A DNA stretch of 10,230 nucleotides, taken from Kiloniellales bacterium (GTDB lineage Bacteria > Pseudomonadota > Alphaproteobacteria > Kiloniellales > JAKSDN01). Made by a program: the position numbers and the translations under genes. Positions 6,002-10,230 of the stretch are shown piece after piece (position 1 is the first letter of the stretch; the number at the start of each line of letters is the position of its first letter). The stretch spans positions 1-10,230 of the forward strand of contig JAKSDN010001530.1 of NCBI GenBank assembly GCA_022360075.1. Direction: 5' to 3'. The notes under the pieces are model-generated. The model saw only the letters and a list, made by a program, of their open reading frames with translations, ran no database searches and had not been told where the DNA came from.

Positions 6002-6658
6002 ATGACGACGGTCACGCGCTGGTGGTGGATCCGCCATGCGCCGGTGAATTCCGGCGGGCGCATCTACGGCAACTGCGACGTGCCGGCCGATTGTTCGGAC
6101 CGCGCCATGTTCCGGCGCGTCGCCGCGTGGCTGCCGCGCGAGGCAGTCTGGATCGCCAGCCATCTGCAGCGCACGCACCAGACCGTCGCCGCGATCCGCG
6201 CGGAGCCGCCACACGACGAGGCCGGCCCGGGGCCATCCGATGCGAATGCCCTCCTCGCCGACCCTGAATTGGCCGAGCAGAACCTGGGCGACTGGCAGGG
6301 CCTGACCTACGATGAGCTTGAGCGGCAGCGCGGCGACGCCTTGAGCCCCTTCTGGATCGCCCCGGCCGATCACGCACCGCCGGGCGGCGAGAGCTTCGTC
6401 CAGCTTATGGCGCGCGTCAGCGAGGCGGTCTGGCGCCATCAGGAGGCCAACGTCGGGCGCGACATCGTCGCCGTCACCCACGGCGGCACCATCCGCGCAG
6501 CCTTGGGCCTGGCCCTCGGCCTGCCGCCCGAGGGTGCGCTCGCCTTTTCGATCGACAACTGCTCGCTGACGCGGATCGACCACATCGCGGCGGCAGGCGA
6601 CGGCGCGGGCGCCTGGCGCGTCTCCCACGTCAATCTCTCGCCGCGGCATCACCACTGA
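6002..6658 (+). CDS. cobC: Histidine phosphatase family protein, probable alpha-ribazole phosphatase
   Basis: This 218-residue protein is of the phosphoglycerate-mutase-like histidine phosphatase family. The catalytic core is readable: RHAP with phospho-acceptor His12, IYGNCDVP (21-28), SHLQRTHQTV with Arg57, the acid-containing segment AEQNLGDWQGLTYDEL (Glu92), PPGGESF (126-132) and VTHGGTIRA with His160. The YG..D.P signature and its place 7 nt after cobS favour alpha-ribazole-5'-phosphate phosphatase (Salmonella CobC), which dephosphorylates either the CobT product or the cobalamin 5'-phosphate. A general phosphatase cannot be excluded from sequence alone. No strong ribosome-binding site precedes the ATG, consistent with coupling to cobS. 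The C-terminus ends in His-His-His. Confidence 0.85.
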   Translation: MTTVTRWWWIRHAPVNSGGRIYGNCDVPADCSDRAMFRRVAAWLPREAVWIASHLQRTHQTVAAIRAEPPHDEAGPGPSDANALLADPELAEQNLGDWQGLTYDELERQRGDALSPFWIAPADHAPPGGESFVQLMARVSEAVWRHQEANVGRDIVAVTHGGTIRAALGLALGLPPEGALAFSIDNCSLTRIDHIAAAGDGAGAWRVSHVNLSPRHHH

Positions 6659-6706
6659 CCTCCTCACCGGGAAACGCACGACTCTTGTGACAGCGCGTCA
6701 GAGGGC

Positions 6707-6734
6707 TGGGCAGCGAGTCGCGCCATGGTACAAT
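6707..6734 (+). promoter_or_regulatory. Possible promoter for the SYLF gene
   Basis: TACAAT (6729-6734) matches the -10 consensus at 5 of 6 positions. TGGGCA (6707-6712) lies 16 bp upstream and matches the -35 at 4 of 6. It falls in the 175-bp gap after cobC, which otherwise shows nothing definite, and would give a leader of about 93 nt. This is a motif match only. Confidence 0.3.
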
Positions 6735-6833
6735 TCGGAGTCGGCCCGAGTCGCGCCCTGCGAAGGCGCGGCCGCGTCGCGGGGAAATCTTCGGACCGTC
6801 TTGCGTATCACAGTGGAAACAGGAGTAAGCCCG

Positions 6834-7547
6834 ATGACTTCACGCGCTGTGTCCGTTGTCTTGCGAGAGCGCCGAGCGCGAGGCTGGCTGATGGCGCTGA
6901 CCTTTGCCGCCTTCGCCTTCTGCCTCGGTACGGCGAAACCCGCGACCGCCCTGACCCCGCCCGAGGAGATGGTCGAGAAGTCGCGTCTGACGCTGCAGAA
7001 ACTGATCGGGCATCCCGACGTTCAGGAGCTCAAGCGCTACCTCGCCGAGGCCAAGGGCGTGTTCATCGTGCCCTCGCTGATCAAGGGCGCCTTCATCGTC
7101 GGTGCCGAGGGCGGCTCGGGCGTGCTCCTGGTCAAGGGCGCGGACGGCACCTGGTCGTCGCCCGCCTTCTTCACCCTGGCGGCCGGCAGCATCGGGCTGC
7201 AGATCGGCGGCCAGGCCTCGGAAGTGGTCTTCACCCTGATGAACTGGGGCGCGGTCGATGCCGTTCTCGATGCCAACGCCAAGCTCGGCGGCGATCTGAG
7301 CATCGCGGTCGGGCCGATCGGCAAGGGCGTGGAAGCCTCGACCACCGTGAACTTCGACGAGGACATCTACGCCTTCTCGACGGCCGTCGGCGCCTTTGCC
7401 GGTGGCGCGCTGGAAGGCGCGGCCTTCATCGAGCGGACCTCCTGGAACGACCAGTATTACGACTCCTTCGCGCCGTCGCGCGCCGTCGTGATCGACCGCA
7501 AGTTCTACAACGGCCACGCCGATCCGCTGCGCAGCCTCCTGCCCTGA
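6834..7547 (+). CDS. Secreted SYLF-domain (Ysc84-like) lipid-binding protein
   Basis: The 237-residue precursor has a classic signal peptide: basic N-terminus (RERRARGW), hydrophobic core LMALTFAAFAFCLG, and likely cleavage after PATA (residue 39). The mature protein, about 200 residues, matches the SYLF/Ysc84 (formerly DUF500) domain: KGVFIVPSLIKGAFIVGAEG (74-93), GVLLV followed by GTWSSPAFFTLAAGSIGLQIGGQ (105-127), and a glycine/alanine-rich second half with AFAGGALEGAAF (187-198). Family members bind anionic lipids; in bacteria they are periplasmic or envelope proteins of unclear role. The ATG at 6834 is chosen because AGGAG (6821-6825) lies 8 nt upstream and the signal peptide then starts at the N-terminus; an in-frame start at 6687 would bury it. 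The gene is convergent with the CobD-like gene, with 25 nt between their stops. Confidence 0.93.
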   Translation: MTSRAVSVVLRERRARGWLMALTFAAFAFCLGTAKPATALTPPEEMVEKSRLTLQKLIGHPDVQELKRYLAEAKGVFIVPSLIKGAFIVGAEGGSGVLLVKGADGTWSSPAFFTLAAGSIGLQIGGQASEVVFTLMNWGAVDAVLDANAKLGGDLSIAVGPIGKGVEASTTVNFDEDIYAFSTAVGAFAGGALEGAAFIERTSWNDQYYDSFAPSRAVVIDRKFYNGHADPLRSLLP

Positions 7548-7556
7548 GCGCACGAG

Positions 7557-7572
7557 CGGCCGCAGCCGGCCG
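7557..7572. terminator. Possible bidirectional hairpin between convergent stops
   Basis: CGGCCG (7557-7562) and CGGCCG (7567-7572) can pair with a CAGC loop, filling the 25-nt space between the SYLF and CobD-like stop codons. There is no T tract on either side, so its role as a terminator is uncertain. Confidence 0.3.
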
Positions 7573-8532
7573 TCAAAGACCGAGACGGACCAGCAGAACG
7601 AGCGCCACGAGCGCCGCGTTGAGCAGGCACGCCGCCACGAATAGGCGGCGCGCCCGTTCGCTTAGCGCCTCGTCGGGTGCCGCGAAGTCTTCCGGCCGCG
7701 CGGCGACGAGGCCCAGCGCCGCCGTCATCGCGGCGCGCGGCCAGGCGAGGCTGCCCGGCAGGCGCCGAAACGCCGGGCCGGGTCGGGCGGCCGGCAGGAA
7801 CAGCGCCGCGGCGGCGAGCAACAGCCCGGCCAGCCGATCGGGGACGAAAGTCAGCACGCGATCCAGAGACACCAAGGGCCGGGCGAAGACGCCCGAATCG
7901 CTGGCCGAACGGCCGCGCCCCAAACGCATGGCCGCGACGTTCACCGCCTGCTGCACGAAGATCCCCGGCAGGCCCAGCAGCAGGTACCAGAAGACCGGCG
8001 CCACGACGCCCTCGGCATAGCGATCGGCCAAGGCCGGCACGGTGGCGGCCCGGATCGCTTGCACATCCAGCCGCTCGAGCCGGGACTCGGCGAGGCGGCC
8101 CATGGCCAGCAGCCGCAGCGCCTCGCGGGCCCGCACGAGGCTGCCGCCCGCCAGCGCGCTTTCGACCCCTCGCGCCCGCTGCCAGCTTTCGCGCTGCCCG
8201 ATCAGGATGACGAGCAACAGCACCTCGATCACCCAGGCGAAGGGATAAAAGCGCGTGACCGCCATCAACAAACCGCCGGCCGCGGCCGCGGCCAGGAGCG
8301 TTCCACAGGCGACCAGGAGCCCGCGGACCCTGAGGACCGACGCGCCGCGCGCCGCGCGGTTCAGACGGCGCTCCAGAGCGCCGACCAGACGGGAGAGAAA
8401 GGCGCGTGGGTGCGGCACGCGGCCGGCCAAGAGCGTGCGGCTGCCGAGATAGGCCTCGACAGCCAGCGCGATCAGCAGAAGGAACAGCGGATCGGCGAAA
8501 CCGAAGCTGCCGGGCTGCGGCGTCCAGGACAT
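7573..8532 (-). CDS. Divergent CobD/CbiB-family membrane protein
   Basis: The 319-residue protein has about five hydrophobic segments and aligns by eye with adenosylcobinamide-phosphate synthase (CobD/CbiB): HPRAFLSRLVGALERRLN (41-58), EGVVAPVFWYLLLGLPG (174-190), LDRVLTFVPDRLAGLLL (223-239), and WPRAAMTAALGL (264-275), the last matching the family's 'aGwPeaaMAgaLgv'. Length is normal. Most diagnostic residues are changed: the usual EtiaEN..D reads ADRYAE, NTLDaMvG reads NVAAMRLG, and LDD..N.vPAR reads LDRVLTFVPDRL. It may be a true CobD that has drifted, or a paralogue with another task (AmpE is a known non-synthase relative). Nearby cob genes favour a cobalamin link. The start has no clear Shine-Dalgarno; a good -35-like TTGACG (minus strand, 8564-8569) lies upstream but its -10 is poor. 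No gene symbol is given because activity is doubtful. Confidence 0.8.
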   Translation of the reverse strand: MSWTPQPGSFGFADPLFLLLIALAVEAYLGSRTLLAGRVPHPRAFLSRLVGALERRLNRAARGASVLRVRGLLVACGTLLAAAAAGGLLMAVTRFYPFAWVIEVLLLVILIGQRESWQRARGVESALAGGSLVRAREALRLLAMGRLAESRLERLDVQAIRAATVPALADRYAEGVVAPVFWYLLLGLPGIFVQQAVNVAAMRLGRGRSASDSGVFARPLVSLDRVLTFVPDRLAGLLLAAAALFLPAARPGPAFRRLPGSLAWPRAAMTAALGLVAARPEDFAAPDEALSERARRLFVAACLLNAALVALVLLVRLGL

Positions 8533-8635
8533 GGGCAGCAGTCTTCGCCGCTCCCGACAGCCGCGTCAATTGCGGTGCGCCGACGCGGGCAGCGGACTCG
8601 ACCGCCGGACCGATCGGCGCCATATCTCGGGGGCC

Positions 8636-9070
8636 ATGTTCGATTGGTTGAGCCCGACGCTGCTGGCCGCCTTCACCACCGCGATCCTGGTGGGCGGCAT
8701 GGTCTATTTCGCGGTCGTCTTCGCGCCGCTCGTCTTCCGGCACCTGCCGAGCGACCGGGCCGGCGCCTTCATCCGCAAGGTCTTCCCGGTCTACTATCTG
8801 ACCGGTCTGGTGCTGTCGGCGCTCGCCGGCTTCGTCGCGATCTGGCGGCGGCCGACCGAAGGCGCGATCCTCCTGCTCGTCGCGGCCGGCTTCGCCTACA
8901 GCCGGCAGATCCTGATGCCGCAGATCAACGCCCTGCGCGATCGCGAGGCCACGGGCGACAGCGAGGCCGGCTGGCGCTTTCGGCGCCTGCACCGCTTCTC
9001 GGTGCTGATCAACATGCTGCAACTCCTGGCCGCCTCGATCGTGCTGTTCGGCCTCATGCTGGCGGCCTGA
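8636..9070 (+). CDS. DUF4149 / TMEM205-like four-helix membrane protein
   Basis: This 144-residue membrane protein has four hydrophobic segments at about residues 7-30, 52-70, 76-92 and 120-142. The first contains the GGMVYFAVVFAPLVFRHL pattern, and the third is followed by QILMPQINALRD; the last helix is introduced by RRLHRFSVLINMLQLL. This arrangement, with a conserved LH before the last helix, fits DUF4149 (TMEM205-like), whose biochemical role is not established. Start 8636 is chosen because a GGGGG tract lies just upstream and the first helix begins at the N-terminus; an in-frame start at 8531 would add an Arg-rich, non-membrane leader overlapping the divergent gene's 5' end. It is divergent from the CobD-like gene and 78 nt ahead of the SCO gene, with a hairpin between. 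Confidence 0.82.
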   Translation: MFDWLSPTLLAAFTTAILVGGMVYFAVVFAPLVFRHLPSDRAGAFIRKVFPVYYLTGLVLSALAGFVAIWRRPTEGAILLLVAAGFAYSRQILMPQINALRDREATGDSEAGWRFRRLHRFSVLINMLQLLAASIVLFGLMLAA

Positions 9071-9071
9071 A

Positions 9072-9090
9072 CCAGACGTGCAGCGTCTGG
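9072..9090 (+). other. Perfect 7-bp dyad right after the DUF4149 stop
   Basis: CCAGACG (9072-9078) and CGTCTGG (9084-9090) form a perfect stem with a TGCAG loop, beginning 2 nt after the stop codon. There is no T tract. It could be an RNA structure separating expression of the DUF4149 and SCO genes, or a 19-bp operator for the SCO gene; sequence alone does not decide. Confidence 0.4.
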
Positions 9091-9148
9091 CGTCGTGAAG
9101 ATCGTCGCCCCATATGACCTGGAGACCAGTGAGCGAAGGGACCGATCC

Positions 9149-9781
9149 ATGACCACGACCCGCTCCCTCCTGATCTTCGGCCTGGGCCTTCTGGTCCTGG
9201 CGCTCGGCGCCGGCGCCTGGTTTCTTACCGGCAGCGGGCCGCGCGGCGTGGCGACCAGCGGCAGCGTGGTCACGTCGGGCCAAGCCAAGGTCGGCGGCCC
9301 CTTCGCGCTGATCGACCAGCACGGCGAGTCGCGCAGCGATGCCGACTTTCGCGGCCGCCACATGCTGATCTACTTCGGCTTCACCTTCTGCCCGGACATC
9401 TGCCCGACCTCGCTGATGGCCATGACCCGCGCGCTCGATCAGCTGGAGGAAAGCGCGCCGGCACTCGCCGAACGGATCGTGCCGATCTTCATCACCGTCG
9501 ACCCCGAACGCGACACGGTCGAGGCCAACAGGCTCTATGCCGAGCACTTCCACCCGCGTCTGGTCGCGCTGACTGGCAGCGAGGCCCAAATCGCAAGTGC
9601 CGCCAAGGCCTATCGGGTCTACTACCGCAAGGCCGAGTCGAGCTCGGCCAGCGACTACCTGGTCGACCATTCCAGCTTCGTCTACCTGATGGACGGCGAC
9701 GGCAACTACGTCACCCACTTCGCCCACAACGCCTCGGCCGAGGAGATGGCGGAGAAGCTTGTGGGTTACGTCGGTAGCTAG
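9149..9781 (+). CDS. SCO family (Sco1/SenC/PrrC) copper chaperone / thioredoxin-like protein
   Basis: The 210-residue protein has an N-terminal membrane anchor (about residues 7-27) and a periplasmic thioredoxin-fold domain. The SCO copper site is intact: FCPDICP with Cys81 and Cys85 (CxxxC) after LIYFGFTF, and the distal histidine in LVDHSSFVYL (His174). VPIFITVDPERDT (111-123) and the closing segment are also typical. SCO proteins deliver copper to the CuA centre of cytochrome c oxidase or act as thiol reductases. ATG 9149 is preferred because AAGGG lies 8 nt upstream and the anchor follows at once; a GTG at 9095 in frame would add 18 charged residues. It follows the DUF4149 gene on the same strand. 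No oxidase genes are in view. Its stop is 6 nt from the stop of the convergent sulfatase gene. Confidence 0.95.
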   Translation: MTTTRSLLIFGLGLLVLALGAGAWFLTGSGPRGVATSGSVVTSGQAKVGGPFALIDQHGESRSDADFRGRHMLIYFGFTFCPDICPTSLMAMTRALDQLEESAPALAERIVPIFITVDPERDTVEANRLYAEHFHPRLVALTGSEAQIASAAKAYRVYYRKAESSSASDYLVDHSSFVYLMDGDGNYVTHFAHNASAEEMAEKLVGYVGS

Positions 9782-9787
9782 AGCAGC

Positions 9788-10230
9788 TCAGGCGACGAGG
9801 CTTTCCTTCATCCGGCGTACGGCCTCCGGCGGCGCGTCGAGTTCCTTCATCAGGCGAAAGAGCTCGTCGTTGAGGCGGTCGAGGACGGCCCGGTCGTCGA
9901 TCGGCCTGGTCTGCCCGGGGTCGGTCTCCAGGTCGTAGAGCACCGTGTTGGTGTCTTCCATCTTTTCCGGGAAGTGGAAGGAGTGGGTCTTGCTATCGGC
10001 CTTCGACTTGTGCGCCACGCGCAGCAGGGGAACGCCCTTGGTGAAGTCGAAGGGCGGCACCAGGCTGGCGCTCTTCAGCTCCTCGACCGTGAACATCTTG
10101 GTCATGTGCATCGGCATCAGCGTGTACTGGAAGAGCTCCTGGTTCAGCATGTCCTTTGGATAGCAGAAGTAGCTGTAGCGCCCGTCGACCACGTTGATCC
10201 CGCCGCCCCAATAACCGAACAGCCCGGCCG
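9788..10230 (-). CDS. Sulfatase, C-terminal part (5' end outside window)
   Basis: About 147 codons of the 3' end are present, open to the right edge of the window. The first visible residues read AGLFGYWGGGINVVDGRYSYFCYP, the typical late segment of bacterial arylsulfatase-like proteins ('fGyfGg.vnvtDGryty'). Then comes TNTVLYDLETDPGQTRPI (residues about 93-110), the 'eLYDLe.DP.E..Nl' region that ends most sulfatases, and a short helical tail (VLDRLNDELFRLMKELDAPPEAVRRM). The catalytic formylglycine site and metal ligands lie in the missing N-terminal part, so activity and substrate cannot be judged. The gene is convergent with SCO with no visible terminator between them. Confidence 0.85.
   Translation of the reverse strand, partial: AGLFGYWGGGINVVDGRYSYFCYPKDMLNQELFQYTLMPMHMTKMFTVEELKSASLVPPFDFTKGVPLLRVAHKSKADSKTHSFHFPEKMEDTNTVLYDLETDPGQTRPIDDRAVLDRLNDELFRLMKELDAPPEAVRRMKESLVA

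Noticed and set aside
6687..6833. N-terminal extension of the SYLF protein
   Set aside because: It would place 49 residues before a clear signal peptide, and the ATG at 6834 has an AGGAG at ideal spacing.
8531..8635. N-terminal extension of the DUF4149 protein
   Set aside because: The extension is Arg-rich, overlaps the divergent gene's start, and precedes a normal first membrane helix.
7505..9727. A 740-codon open frame on the minus strand crossing the CobD-like, DUF4149 and SCO genes
   Set aside because: It is antisense to two well-supported genes and in another frame from the CobD-like gene. Its product is low-complexity Arg/Ala/Gly, as expected of GC-rich shadow frames.
1..10230. CRISPR array, insertion sequence, integrase, tRNA or prophage genes
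   Set aside because: No spaced direct repeats, transposase or integrase motifs, or tRNA-like cloverleafs were seen. The region reads as ordinary chromosome with two short dispersed repeats.

Overview
The window is a GC-rich, densely packed chromosomal segment. Gene content and style suggest an alphaproteobacterium, probably of Rhodospirillales type: a degenerate EAL protein, the lower-ligand end of cobalamin synthesis, a SYLF protein, SCO, and dispersed palindromic repeats between genes. This placement is inferred from gene families and composition; there is no rRNA or other marker gene here. No tRNA, rRNA, CRISPR array, transposase or integrase was seen.

Left part (1-2499): the 3' end of an EAL-like gene is followed by a two-gene ABC-2 exporter, ATPase (434-1198) and permease (1488-2285). 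The two exporter genes are separated by 289 bp that hold a palindromic repeat and a strong hairpin. A second dispersed repeat (about 2366-2458) lies between the permease and the convergent gene on its right.

Centre (2500-6658): this is a cobalamin nucleotide-loop assembly locus. On the minus strand cobT (alpha-ribazole-phosphate synthesis) overlaps by 4 nt an unusual gene for a protein with eight TPR repeats and a 2-oxoglutarate/Fe(II) oxygenase-like domain. Divergently, on the plus strand, cobS (cobalamin synthase) is followed after 7 nt by a histidine phosphatase, probably the alpha-ribazole phosphatase cobC. Together cobT, cobC and cobS make the lower ligand and attach it to adenosylcobinamide-GDP. 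Names follow the Salmonella scheme; in alphaproteobacteria cobS, cobT and cobC are also used for other proteins.

Right part (6659-10230): a secreted SYLF lipid-binding protein (plus) converges on a CobD/CbiB-family membrane protein (minus) that has lost most of the family's diagnostic residues. Divergent from it are a four-helix DUF4149/TMEM205-like membrane protein and an SCO copper chaperone/thioredoxin-like protein. The SCO gene converges within 6 nt on the 3' part of a sulfatase gene that runs out of the window.

Most of the window is ordinary chromosome. The items most worth a second look are the TPR-oxygenase coupled to cobT, the divergent CobD homologue, and the repeat-filled spacer inside the ABC exporter operon.
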